Origin: Gammaproteobacteria bacterium SCGC AG-212-F23 | Lineage (GTDB): Bacteria > Pseudomonadota > Gammaproteobacteria > DSM-16500 | DNA length: 50,418 nucleotides | NCBI GenBank assembly: GCA_001644445.1 | Contig: LSTE01000060.1 | Location: 1-50,418, forward strand | Direction of reading: 5' to 3' | Part shown: positions 1 through 7,950 of the stretch, piece after piece | How positions within the stretch are numbered: position 1 is the first letter of the stretch | Layout: each line of letters opens with the position of its first letter | Program-made: the position numbers and the translations under genes | Notes under the pieces: model-generated | Database searches by the model: none | What the model was told of the DNA's origin: nothing | What the model saw: the letters and a program-made list of their open reading frames with translations, nothing else

Positions 1-353
1 TACTTGCGCTCGATATACGCTGGAACAAGGCTAATGAACCCGTATTAGCGCAACAAGGTTGGGTCAATACATCCGATAAAACTCTTTGGGAATTGCTGGA
101 TTATTATCAAAAAGGCTTAATAAAACACGTTTTATGCACAGATATAGCGCGTGATGGGACTTTGTCAGGCCCCAATTTTGCATTATACCAAGAATGCATG
201 ATGCGTTATCCCACAATACAATTCCAAGCATCCGGTGGCATAAGTTCGTTACGAGACATTCAACGACTAAAGCAAACAGCTATTGCGGGTGTCATTATTG
301 GCAAGGCATTATATGAAAATATATTTTCATTGCAAGAGGTCATGTCATGTTAG
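1..353 (+). CDS. hisA: HisA, 5'-truncated: ProFAR isomerase
   Basis: HisA isomerises ProFAR to PRFAR, the fourth step of histidine synthesis, in the cytoplasm. The window opens inside the gene and the reading frame runs from base 3. The segment carries the C-terminal half of the TIM barrel: the LALDIRW strand, the [17 protein letters not shown] phosphate/active-site segment with the catalytic Asp, and the QASGGISS and [10 protein letters not shown] phosphate-binding loops. These closely follow E. coli HisA. The stop codon overlaps the hisF start by 7 bases, so the two genes are translationally coupled. The N-terminal half lies outside the window. The identity is secure; only the start is missing. 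Confidence 0.95.
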   Translation, partial: LALDIRWNKANEPVLAQQGWVNTSDKTLWELLDYYQKGLIKHVLCTDIARDGTLSGPNFALYQECMMRYPTIQFQASGGISSLRDIQRLKQTAIAGVIIGKALYENIFSLQEVMSC

Positions 354-1117
354 CAAAACGCATTATTCCATGTCTGGATGTTAAAGATGGCAACGTTGTC
401 AAAGGTGTACAATTTAAAAATCATAAAATTGTCGGCGATATTATTGAACTCGCACAAAAATATTGTGAACAAGGCGCTGATGAACTCGTCTTCTACGATA
501 TTACTGCTAGTTGTGATGATAGAAGCGTCAGTCGCGAATGGGTCAAGAAAATTGCAAAACAAATCAATATTCCATTCTGTGTTGCGGGTGGCATAAAATC
601 TTTAACAGATGCTGAAGAGATTTTATGTTCCGGTGCAGATAAAATATCGATTAACAGCCCAGCATTGCAAAATCCAGAATTAATTAATCAACTTTCTGAT
701 CGTTATGGTAAACAATGTATTGTTATTGGTATTGATAGTTTAAAAATAAATAATGATTATTATGTATATCAATATACTGGCGATCCAGAAAAATCAAAAA
801 ATACTACATTATTAACTAGAGAATGGATTAAAGAAGTAGAGAAACGAGGTGCCGGTGAAATTGTATTAAATTGTATGAACCAAGATGGTATGCGTGCAGG
901 ATATGATATCACCCAATTAAACATGATGCGCTCTATGACGCGTTTACCATTAATTGCATCAGGCGGCGCTGGAAAATCCGAGGATTTTTTCAATGTATTT
1001 ACAGACAGCCATGTTGACGGTGCACTTGCAGCCAGTATATTTCACAGTGGCGCTTTACTTATTAATGATTTAAAAAATTATTTATTTACAAAAAATATAT
1101 CAATTCGGATGGCTTAA
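347..1117 (+). CDS. hisF: HisF: imidazole glycerol phosphate synthase cyclase subunit
   Basis: HisF uses ammonia from HisH to convert PRFAR to imidazole glycerol phosphate and AICAR. The 256-residue protein has the family length. Both catalytic aspartates are visible: in [10 protein letters not shown] near residue 11 and in VIGIDS near residue 130. The phosphate-binding loops CVAGGIKS and LIASGGAG are also present. The gene starts at an ATG inside the end of hisA and is followed 33 bases later by hisIE, so it is part of the his operon. HisH is not in the window and presumably lies upstream. Confidence 0.96.
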   Translation: MLAKRIIPCLDVKDGNVVKGVQFKNHKIVGDIIELAQKYCEQGADELVFYDITASCDDRSVSREWVKKIAKQINIPFCVAGGIKSLTDAEEILCSGADKISINSPALQNPELINQLSDRYGKQCIVIGIDSLKINNDYYVYQYTGDPEKSKNTTLLTREWIKEVEKRGAGEIVLNCMNQDGMRAGYDITQLNMMRSMTRLPLIASGGAGKSEDFFNVFTDSHVDGALAASIFHSGALLINDLKNYLFTKNISIRMA

Positions 1118-1150
1118 CGTCATCAGTATTATTAACAAGGAACACACATC

Positions 1151-1759
1151 ATGTTAGACATAAACCAATTAAACTGGCAAAAAATGCAAAACCAACTTCC
1201 TGCCATTGTCCAAGATGCCAATACAGGCAAAGTTCTCATGTTGGGCTATATGAACCAAGAAGCTTTACAAAAAACCATCGCCACAAAAAAAGTCACATTT
1301 TTCAGTCGTTCTAAGAACCAACTTTGGACTAAAGGTGAAACCTCGGGAAACATCTTAGAATTAGTAGATATCGTTTCTGATTGTGATCAAGACGCGTTGT
1401 TAGTCATAGCTATTCCCTCTGGTCCTACTTGCCATACAGGAGAGATCAGCTGTTTTAAATCTAATGTTGTATTTTCGTGGAATATTATTTCATATTTAGA
1501 AGAAATAATTAAATCAAGACAAAATAATATTACAGAATGCAGTTATACCTCTTCTCTTTTTAATGCAGGCAAAAGCCGAATTGCACAAAAAGTAGGAGAA
1601 GAAGGCGTAGAAGTCGCACTCGCTGCCATAGATCAAGACAATGAAACACTATGCTCCGAAGTCGCTGATTTATTATTTCATGTTTTAGTTTTGCTACGAG
1701 CACGCCAACTGGATTTTACGAAAGTGAGCGATGTTTTAATTTCACGTATAAAAAAATAG
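1151..1759 (+). CDS. hisI: HisIE: bifunctional phosphoribosyl-AMP cyclohydrolase / phosphoribosyl-ATP pyrophosphatase
   Basis: This fused enzyme performs the second and third steps of histidine synthesis. Residues about 1-110 are the HisI domain, with VLMLGYMNQEAL, the FFSRSKNQLWTKGETSGN strand and the metal/zinc region DCDQDALL...GPTCHTG. Residues about 115-202 are the all-helical HisE domain, with RIAQKVGEEGVEVALAA and the EVADLLFH metal-binding helix. At 202 residues it matches the usual length of the enterobacterial-type fusion. It is the last gene of the his run here; a palindromic repeat follows at once. Confidence 0.95.
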   Translation: MLDINQLNWQKMQNQLPAIVQDANTGKVLMLGYMNQEALQKTIATKKVTFFSRSKNQLWTKGETSGNILELVDIVSDCDQDALLVIAIPSGPTCHTGEISCFKSNVVFSWNIISYLEEIIKSRQNNITECSYTSSLFNAGKSRIAQKVGEEGVEVALAAIDQDNETLCSEVADLLFHVLVLLRARQLDFTKVSDVLISRIKK

Positions 1760-1780
1760 CATTGGTTTGATTCTCTTACC

Positions 1781-1924
1781 TAAGCAGGAGATTCCCGCTA
1801 AAAGCATGCGGGAATGACGAGAAGTGCCTCGCAGGGGCGCGAGTAAAAAATATCATCTCTTCTCCGGCCCCTGCCGGGTCAGCATCGTCATCCCCGCATG
1901 CTTTTAGCGGGGATCTCCTGCTTA
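1781..1924. repeat. Palindromic intergenic repeat with 40-bp inverted arms
   Basis: Two 40-base arms, 1781-1820 and 1885-1924, are inverted copies that differ at two positions. They enclose a 64-base GC-rich spacer. Each arm has its own hairpin (cccgcta/tagcggg type with a GCATGC core). The element is far more GC-rich than its surroundings. The arm edge TAAGCAGGAGAT reappears inside the repeat at 42728-42802, so both belong to one family. Such elements resemble the dispersed palindromes of Rickettsia, Wolbachia and Coxiella. There is no T-run, so it is not a standard terminator, although it could stabilise the 3' end of the his transcript. Confidence 0.85.
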
Positions 1925-2007
1925 GCAAAGCTAATACATTGTTTTATAACAAAAATCTCCAATTTTTTTAAATTTATGTTAGAATAAGATAATATAAGGA
2001 GGACTGT

Positions 2008-2457
2008 ATGCTACCCGCCATCCCCATAGCTGTTATCGCAAAAGGCATAGCAATGATTGGATCAAGTATTCTGAAAAATTTCCTAGAAAGTCAGGCAGAG
2101 CATTTCATTTCTAAAGTAACAGAAATCTTAAAAGAAATGCAAAATAATCCAGGAGATAAAAGACAACTGTTTGGCCTAGTTCAATTAGTCTGCGCTAATG
2201 CAGATAAAACCATGTCACAACCCGAACAAATGTCCGCGGTCTTTAAGCAAATTGCCAATGAATTAAAAGAAACAGGAACCATCAATGATCCAGCAGAAAG
2301 AAAAATACTAGCTTCTCTCTCTAACATAATCGAAAAACTCAAAAAATCACCTGCACTAGATTCAGAAACAAAACAAACACTTAATGAAATTACAGATAAA
2401 TTGGATAAATTATTAAATGCTCCAAAAGTTAACCCAACACGAGGTTTATCCTGTTAA
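2008..2457 (+). CDS. Unknown helical protein, 149 residues
   Basis: I do not recognise this protein. A strong Shine-Dalgarno (AAGGAGGA) lies 7-8 bases before the ATG, which supports the start. Residues about 4-25 are hydrophobic (IPIAVIAKGIAMIGSSIL) and could form an amphipathic or membrane-associated helix. The rest is predicted helical, charged and glutamine/lysine-rich, with two coiled-coil-like segments near residues 30-50 and 105-137. The extreme C-terminus is a polar tail ending in a cysteine. It lies alone between a palindromic repeat and the SRPBCC gene. A membrane-associated or secreted helical protein is possible, but no function can be assigned. Confidence 0.7.
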   Translation: MLPAIPIAVIAKGIAMIGSSILKNFLESQAEHFISKVTEILKEMQNNPGDKRQLFGLVQLVCANADKTMSQPEQMSAVFKQIANELKETGTINDPAERKILASLSNIIEKLKKSPALDSETKQTLNEITDKLDKLLNAPKVNPTRGLSC

Positions 2458-2521
2458 TTATTGCTGTTTTTCGAAATTTCATCTAAAATTGCCATTATTA
2501 ATAAATAAAGAATTTAATCTT

Positions 2522-3013
2522 ATGTTGAAAAAATTAATTTTTACATTATTTTTCTTTGCAACCATTTGTATGGCTGCGCAAAATGAATATCAATCGCATA
2601 ATGGAGAAATTATGAAAGAAAATACATTAGAAATTATTATTAATAAACCTGTTGCTGAAGTTTTTGAGTTTACAACTAATCCAATAAATACACCTAGTTG
2701 GATTGATTGTATCCTGCAAGAAAAAACAAACGAATGGCCACCTCGTATTGGTACTATTTATAAAAATCATGGCAATTCTGATGATTGGTCAGTATATTCA
2801 GTCACAAAATACGAGAAATATAAAGAATTTGAATTAGTTAAAGCAGATTCATCAACTTATCATGTGAATTACTCTTATATTCCTATATCAACTAATAGCA
2901 CTAAATTGATTTACCATGAATGGGTTATTCATGGAAAGTTAGAAAGTCCTTTTACTCATCAGACACTGAATCAATTAAAAAAGATTATGGAGAAAACTGA
3001 TTATTCAAGCTGA
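2522..3013 (+). CDS. SRPBCC (START-like / polyketide cyclase) family protein
   Basis: From about residue 31 the sequence has the SRPBCC pattern: an opening strand LEIIINKPVAEVFEFTTN, then PSWIDCIL, GTIYKNHG, and a closing W-H/G-K-ending helix region. These folds bind hydrophobic ligands, and no catalytic activity can be inferred. The start is uncertain. The ATG at 2522 gives a plausible signal peptide (KKLIFTLFFFATICMAA), but its Shine-Dalgarno is poor. The ATG at 2612 has GGAG at good spacing and would give a 133-residue cytosolic domain. An upstream TTG overlapping the previous gene is unlikely. It converges on the PfkB gene across a hairpin. Confidence 0.75.
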   Translation: MLKKLIFTLFFFATICMAAQNEYQSHNGEIMKENTLEIIINKPVAEVFEFTTNPINTPSWIDCILQEKTNEWPPRIGTIYKNHGNSDDWSVYSVTKYEKYKEFELVKADSSTYHVNYSYIPISTNSTKLIYHEWVIHGKLESPFTHQTLNQLKKIMEKTDYSS

Positions 3014-3029
3014 AAACTTGATTTTTTAG

Positions 3030-3068
3030 CCCAGGGTCTAGGCGCGTTTTTTGCGCCGTAACCCTGGG
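3030..3068. terminator. GC-rich hairpin between convergent genes
   Basis: Arms cccagggt (3030-3037) and accctggg (3061-3068) pair, with an inner ggcgc/gcgcc stem around a T-rich loop. A run of T lies at 3022-3027 on the minus-strand exit side, read as A/T on either strand. The hairpin sits between two convergent genes and probably serves as a bidirectional terminator. It could also be a member of a dispersed repeat family. Confidence 0.6.
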
Positions 3069-3087
3069 TTAAGATGCACAATAAATT

Positions 3088-4104
3088 TTAAGCGCTGTAA
3101 GCGCGCATATGTTCTTTTTTAATTTCATTAATAATGGAAGTAGAAAGTCTAGCCCCGACCCGCGTTACACTTTTTGCTGCGGCAAAACTGGCTAAATTAC
3201 CTGCTTGTAAAAATGAAGCGCCATGAGTAATAGCAAACAAAAAAGCGCCTGCGAATATATCTCCTGCTCCTGTCGTATCAATAGCATTAGATGAATAAGC
3301 AGGTACTTTTATGAATTGATTGCCATCAAATAAGAGAGCGCCTTCTTTTCCCAGCGTAATGACAAATTGTTTTGCAATTGCTTTTAATTTTTCTTTTGCA
3401 ATATTTAATTGCTCAGTGCCACAAAAAAAATTTGCTTCAAATTCATTACAGAACAATAAATCCACTCCCGTTCCGGCCGTTTTAACAAAATCATGTCGTG
3501 ATATAAAAGATGGTCTACATGTTGATAGGGTAAGTGCTACTTTAGTATCGCACTGTTTTGCTATTTTTATCGCGGTTTCAGCCGTTAATTTTGATGAAGC
3601 ACTGACTGCCGATGAAAAAGCTTCAATAAAAATATAATTAGCATTTTTAATAATATCGTTTCTTAAATCTTGTGGAGAAAGATTACAGTTTGCTCCCAGA
3701 AATGAATGTAAAATCCGCTCGCCATCAGATAACACAATGATAAAACATTTTCCAGTCGCTTGCTTATAATCAAACTGTAAATCTGTTTCTATTTTCGCAT
3801 CATGTAAATTGTTTTGATATAATTGTCCTACTTCATCTGCCGCTACTTTGCAGGAGTAAAATGTCTTTCCGCCTAACTGGCTTATAACAGCTAGTGTATT
3901 AGCACCAGAACCTCCACAAACTCTAACGGGATCAATCTTAGATAATTGTTGTAATAACTCTTGTTCTTGCTCAGCATTAATAATGGTGCCGCCATGTTCT
4001 AACGAAAATTGCCTAGACTGAGTTTCACTCAAAGCATACTGATAATCTATTAATGCTGTGCCTACCGCATAAACATCATATTTTCGCGCAACACCATTAC
4101 TCAT
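3088..4104 (-). CDS. PfkB-family carbohydrate/nucleoside kinase (adenosine kinase-like)
   Basis: This is a cytosolic ATP-dependent kinase of the ribokinase fold. The N-terminal signature is seen in VCGGSGANTLAVISQLGG (residues about 62-79). The C-terminal signature DTTGAGDIFAGAFL is at 276-289, with Asp282 the expected catalytic base and the GAGD anion hole beside it. At 338 residues it fits the adenosine kinase/2-keto-3-deoxygluconate-like subgroup. The substrate cannot be fixed; adenosine or another nucleoside is a reasonable guess from overall resemblance. It starts 10 bases after the carbonic anhydrase stop and is likely cotranscribed with it. Confidence 0.9.
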   Translation of the reverse strand: MSNGVARKYDVYAVGTALIDYQYALSETQSRQFSLEHGGTIINAEQEQELLQQLSKIDPVRVCGGSGANTLAVISQLGGKTFYSCKVAADEVGQLYQNNLHDAKIETDLQFDYKQATGKCFIIVLSDGERILHSFLGANCNLSPQDLRNDIIKNANYIFIEAFSSAVSASSKLTAETAIKIAKQCDTKVALTLSTCRPSFISRHDFVKTAGTGVDLLFCNEFEANFFCGTEQLNIAKEKLKAIAKQFVITLGKEGALLFDGNQFIKVPAYSSNAIDTTGAGDIFAGAFLFAITHGASFLQAGNLASFAAAKSVTRVGARLSTSIINEIKKEHMRAYSA

Positions 4105-4114
4105 TTAGAAATCT

Positions 4115-4828
4115 CTAAATAAATGTGACTACCCCAGTAGCTAAGTTGTGCATAGCACCAACAATGATCACTTGATTATCATCCACTAATTTTTTGACGA
4201 CAGGGCTTTTTTCAGTAATTTGTTGAATCATATTAAGTACATTTTGTTTAGCAATCATATCAACTGTTTCTGCTTTATCACAATCTAGAGATGCTGTATG
4301 CGAATCTTTTTTGACAGTGTTGACTGCAGGGGTAATTTTATTAACTAACTGGGTCAAATTACCTAGTGTGACATGACTGCATGCGCCTTTGACTGCGCCA
4401 CAAGAAGTATGTCCCATCACTACAATAATATGGGCTCCCATTACTTGGGTTGCAAACTCCATACCACCTAATTGATCATCGTTGATAACATTGCCTGCAA
4501 CTCGTCCTGCAAAAATATCACCGATGCCTTGATCAAAAATCAATTCTGGTGAACCGCGCGAATCCATGCAACTTAGAATAAACGCAAAAGGATGCTGACC
4601 TTTCTTAGTTAGTTTAGCTTGCTGCAAAAAATTCCTATTTTTCATTTTCCCTGAGACAAAACGGCTATTACCTTCTTTTAAAAGATTTAATGCAATAGCA
4701 GGTGTCATTAATTTTAATTTTTCGCTAGATTGAGTATAAGTCCAGGTATCTTCAGCAAGACAAGACTGATAACAGAAAAAGAATGATAAGAAAGTAATTG
4801 ATAGCAACTTTAATAAATTATTTTTCAT
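4115..4828 (-). CDS. Exported beta-class carbonic anhydrase
   Basis: The enzyme interconverts CO2 and bicarbonate. Zinc ligands fit the beta class: Cys87 and Asp89 in SCMDSRG with the partner Arg91, and His140 and Cys143 in MGHTSCGA. Residues 1-25 form a clear signal peptide ending in SCLA, so the enzyme is probably periplasmic, whereas most beta enzymes are cytosolic. The mature length of about 212 residues is normal. A good promoter lies upstream at 4866-4894. It is the first gene of a two-gene unit with the PfkB kinase. Confidence 0.93.
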   Translation of the reverse strand: MKNNLLKLLSITFLSFFFCYQSCLAEDTWTYTQSSEKLKLMTPAIALNLLKEGNSRFVSGKMKNRNFLQQAKLTKKGQHPFAFILSCMDSRGSPELIFDQGIGDIFAGRVAGNVINDDQLGGMEFATQVMGAHIIVVMGHTSCGAVKGACSHVTLGNLTQLVNKITPAVNTVKKDSHTASLDCDKAETVDMIAKQNVLNMIQQITEKSPVVKKLVDDNQVIIVGAMHNLATGVVTFI

Positions 4829-4865
4829 TTGATTTCCTTATTGAGGTAAACATAAGATTTAATTC

Positions 4866-4894
4866 ATTGTATGCATCTTTAAAAAATAGATCAA
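4866..4894 (-). promoter_or_regulatory. Sigma-70-type promoter for the carbonic anhydrase operon
   Basis: On the minus strand, TTGATC (4894-4889) is followed by a 17-base spacer and TACAAT (4871-4866). Transcription would begin near 4859, about 30 bases before the ATG. Box match and spacing are good for an AT-rich genome. Confidence 0.6.
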
Positions 4895-5052
4895 GATAAA
4901 CTAACACAATCATTACTGTCAAATTAAGACCCAGTTTGTTTATTTTTGATAAAGTTTATTGCAAAAATAATGATAGGTTTCTGAAATTATTTGAATTGAA
5001 GTTTATCCAAATTATATCGATAATTATTACTATCTATTAATGAGGTAATCAA

Positions 5053-5403
5053 ATGCTTGATCGTAATAGTAAACATCAACATAAAATGTATAAGCAGCTT
5101 ATGCTTCATATGATTTGGGGAGCAATATTTATTATCGTTGCGCTTTATATTGGTATGTTAGGTTACCATGGGTTTGAGCACATGTCTTGGGCTGATGCAT
5201 TCGTCAATGCTGCGATGATATTATCAGGAATGGGACCACTCACTGCTCTTGTTACCACGGGAGGTAAATTATTTGCGGGATTTTATGCATTATTTAGTGG
5301 GCTTGCTTTTATCGTTTTAGTTGGTCTGATATTTTCGCCGGTGATTCATCAATTTTTTCGAAGAATACATATTGAAAGTAGTAAAGATGTACAAGACGAT
5401 TAA
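5053..5403 (+). CDS. Small inner-membrane protein, ion-channel-like
   Basis: The 116-residue protein has two clear membrane helices, residues about 18-37 and 74-96. Between them lies a hydrophobic loop with the pattern WADAFVNAAMILSGMGP...TTGGKLFAGFYALFSG. This pattern is known from a widespread family annotated as two-pore-domain potassium channel-like proteins: the loop sits where a pore helix would be, but there is no TVGYG selectivity filter. The true function is therefore unknown. The gene has GAGG before the ATG and stands alone, converging on another small membrane protein. Confidence 0.75.
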   Translation: MLDRNSKHQHKMYKQLMLHMIWGAIFIIVALYIGMLGYHGFEHMSWADAFVNAAMILSGMGPLTALVTTGGKLFAGFYALFSGLAFIVLVGLIFSPVIHQFFRRIHIESSKDVQDD

Positions 5404-5419
5404 AGATATCGTCTTGTAC
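5389..5419. terminator. Perfect 12-bp hairpin between convergent genes
   Basis: GTACAAGACGAT (5389-5400) is exactly complementary to 5408-5419 across a 7-base loop. The left arm includes the last codons of the upstream plus-strand gene, and its stop codon lies at the start of the loop. There is no strong T-run on either side, so termination may be partly Rho-dependent. The position suggests a bidirectional transcript end. Confidence 0.6.
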
Positions 5420-5433
5420 TAAATATTGCGATA

Positions 5434-5868
5434 CTATTTTTTCAGCGATGTTTTTGACGAAACATTTTTGTGTTGGATTTGTTTATGTTTAAATCCAAAA
5501 TAGCAAAGTAAGGCTCCAAGAATAAAATCAATAATAGCTGTTATATAAGAAAAATTCGTATTCTTTAAAAATAACATGGTTGATTTGTCGATAAATTGGG
5601 GATAAAAAATCAGAGTAGCGCCTTTGAGAAGAGTCATCCAAGCTAAAATAGATATAATAACCCGCCAATGCCACTCCCAAATATTATGGCTCACCACCAT
5701 CAAAATTCCAAGAATCAATGTAAAAAATCCCGAAACAAACATGAGTGGTTTGTCATTCACTAAATCACTCACATAACTTGCAAATTGATGCATGTTGACC
5801 AGCATAGCAACGCCGATGATTACTAGATAAATACCAAGAACCTTGCTTAAAAATTTAGAAATATCCAT
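5434..5868 (-). CDS. Four-helix integral membrane protein, unknown function
   Basis: The 144-residue protein has four hydrophobic segments (approximately residues 7-25, 43-60, 66-85 and 108-126) and a short basic cytoplasmic tail. The ATG at 5868 is preferred over the one five codons upstream because GGAG precedes it at 9 bases, while the first has no ribosome site. It lies 57 bases downstream of pabA on the same strand and could share its transcript. I recognise no functional motif. Confidence 0.75.
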   Translation of the reverse strand: MDISKFLSKVLGIYLVIIGVAMLVNMHQFASYVSDLVNDKPLMFVSGFFTLILGILMVVSHNIWEWHWRVIISILAWMTLLKGATLIFYPQFIDKSTMLFLKNTNFSYITAIIDFILGALLCYFGFKHKQIQHKNVSSKTSLKK

Positions 5869-5925
5869 TATTTGCAGCTCCATTTAAGTCAATATTTATT
5901 CATTGTATAGAAGTTATTGAATAAT

Positions 5926-6489
5926 TCAAGAGGTAATAAAATTATTCAAAAGCTCATGCCCCTGATTCGATAATATAGATTCAGGATGAAACTGCACACC
6001 ATAAACCGGAAAATCTTGATGTTGCAATGCCATGATTTCTCCATCATCGCTGGTTGCTGTCACGCGTAAACAACCGGGTAAGCGATTTTCACCAACTGCC
6101 AGCGAATGATAACGACCTACTTGTAAAGGATTTTTCAAACCTTTAAAAATATTTTTTTCATTATGTTTAATCAAAGAGGCTTTGCCATGCGTAGGATTTT
6201 TGGCATGAATAATTTGGGCCCCATATGCTTGTCCTATGGCTTGATGGCCTAGGCATACACCCAAAATAGGTATTTTTCCTCCGAGTTGTCGTATAACTTC
6301 TAAAGAAATGCCTGCTTCATTTGGCGTACAAGGCCCTGGACAAATAATAATATGAGAAGGATTTGCATTGATAATGTCTCTTATAGATACTTGATCATTG
6401 CGTTTTATCTGGTGAGTCATCCCTAATTCATTGACATATCTTGCCAGGTTATAAACAAACGAATCATAGTTATCAATAATAAAAATCAT
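5926..6489 (-). CDS. pabA: PabA: aminodeoxychorismate synthase glutaminase subunit
   Basis: This class I glutamine amidotransferase releases ammonia from glutamine for PabB, in folate synthesis. The nucleophile Cys79 sits in GVCLGHQAIGQ. His168 and Glu170 are in the FHPES motif, and the oxyanion segment CPGPCTPNEAG is present. Length is 187 residues, as expected. PabA and TrpG are close relatives and can be shared. The 4-base overlap with pabB, whose key residue is of PabB type, favours PabA, although it may also serve anthranilate synthase. Confidence 0.9.
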   Translation of the reverse strand: MIFIIDNYDSFVYNLARYVNELGMTHQIKRNDQVSIRDIINANPSHIIICPGPCTPNEAGISLEVIRQLGGKIPILGVCLGHQAIGQAYGAQIIHAKNPTHGKASLIKHNEKNIFKGLKNPLQVGRYHSLAVGENRLPGCLRVTATSDDGEIMALQHQDFPVYGVQFHPESILSNQGHELLNNFITS

Positions 6490-7889
6490 GAGAGCTCCTC
6501 AACCAGTGCTCTTTTTAATGCCGATGCTTTGTGTAATGTTTCTTGATATTCTGCTGTTGGATCAGAATCCAATACAATAGCGCCTCCTGCTTGAAACGTT
6601 ACAATATTATTTTTTATAGTATAGGTTCGAATAATAATTGACATATCCATAGCACCATCAAATCCGATATAACCCATACTACCGCAATAAGGGCCTCGTC
6701 TATTTGGCTCTAATTCTGCAATAATTTCCATAGTTCTAATTTTTGGCGCTCCTGTAATAGAACCACCTGGAAAAGCAGCTTTTAATAAATCTAATGCTGT
6801 ATATTCTTGCTTAATCTTTGCTTGTATTATAGAAACCAGATGATGGACGGATGCAAATGTTTCTAAACCGCATAGTTGAGAAACTTTCACGCTAAAAGGC
6901 TCGCATATTTTCGATAAATCATTTCTCATTAAATCGACAATCATGATATTTTCAGCTTGATCTTTTTTACTATTTTTTAACTCATTTGCTAAATCATTAT
7001 CTTCATCAATCGTTTTACCACGTGCCCGAGTTCCTTTAATAGGTCTTGTATCAACAACACCGTCTTTTAATAATAGAAATCTCTCAGGGGAAGCAGACGC
7101 GATTACCACATCATTGATATTAAAATATGCTGAAAAAGGCGCGGGATTAATCGTGCGTAACTTATAATATAAATTAAAAGGCGAAAAATCTTCTGGTAAT
7201 GTTGCTATAAAACGCTGACTCAAATTTATTTCAAAAATATCGCCTTCTCTAATATAGTTTATTGCTTTTTTCACAACAGATTCGTATGAATCTTTGGAAA
7301 AATTAGAATCGATTTTAACTGGATCAATCACTCGATTATTTTTATTCATTAAAATCTTATCTGATCTCAGTATATTAATTATTTCTTTGAGGTTTATTTC
7401 TACATCAGACGATAATCCACCGACTAGTATCCAAGCTCGTTTTTGCACATGATCAAAACTAATAACTAAATCATATAATCCAATAGCTAAATCATAAAAT
7501 TGCATATCATCTATTTCAGGATAAGGAATATCCTCAAAATAATGACACAAATCATACGCAAAATACCCTGCGATACCACCTTGAAATGGTGGATAGTTGG
7601 GATCAGGCAACCTCTTATGCTGCTTCATTAAATTATTTAAATATGCTAAAGGATCATCACAAAAAAACGATTCACCATTGACGGTGAATAATTTATTTTT
7701 ACAAGTCATTTTGAGTAGGGGTCGCAGTGCTATATAGCTATAACGATTGGTTTCCCTTGGATCAGTTTTGGCGTTAGCGCTATCTAGGAAAATCGCCCAG
7801 TCTTCGCCAGAAAATTTATTAAAAACCAGTAAGGGATCGCAATATTTAATTTCTATTTGTTCGCGTATCGACATCTTGTTATTATCCAT
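6486..7889 (-). CDS. pabB: PabB: aminodeoxychorismate synthase component I
   Basis: PabB converts chorismate and ammonia to 4-amino-4-deoxychorismate, the p-aminobenzoate precursor. The chorismate-binding domain is complete. PIKGTRARGKT has Lys285 at the position that distinguishes PabB from TrpE (PIAGT). Further motifs are EGDIFEINLSQR, DLMRNDL and FPGGSITGAPK. I start at the ATG at 7889, which begins the family N-terminus (467 residues); 7874 is an alternative. The open frame continues upstream to 8042, but that part overlaps the divergent kinase gene and is unlike the family. It ends in a 4-base overlap with pabA. Confidence 0.92.
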   Translation of the reverse strand: MDNNKMSIREQIEIKYCDPLLVFNKFSGEDWAIFLDSANAKTDPRETNRYSYIALRPLLKMTCKNKLFTVNGESFFCDDPLAYLNNLMKQHKRLPDPNYPPFQGGIAGYFAYDLCHYFEDIPYPEIDDMQFYDLAIGLYDLVISFDHVQKRAWILVGGLSSDVEINLKEIINILRSDKILMNKNNRVIDPVKIDSNFSKDSYESVVKKAINYIREGDIFEINLSQRFIATLPEDFSPFNLYYKLRTINPAPFSAYFNINDVVIASASPERFLLLKDGVVDTRPIKGTRARGKTIDEDNDLANELKNSKKDQAENIMIVDLMRNDLSKICEPFSVKVSQLCGLETFASVHHLVSIIQAKIKQEYTALDLLKAAFPGGSITGAPKIRTMEIIAELEPNRRGPYCGSMGYIGFDGAMDMSIIIRTYTIKNNIVTFQAGGAIVLDSDPTAEYQETLHKASALKRALVEELS

Positions 7890-7950
7890 GCTAACATCAC
7901 AATATGTGCGCAATTGTATCGTATAGAACCGAGATAATGAAGTCTTAAAT

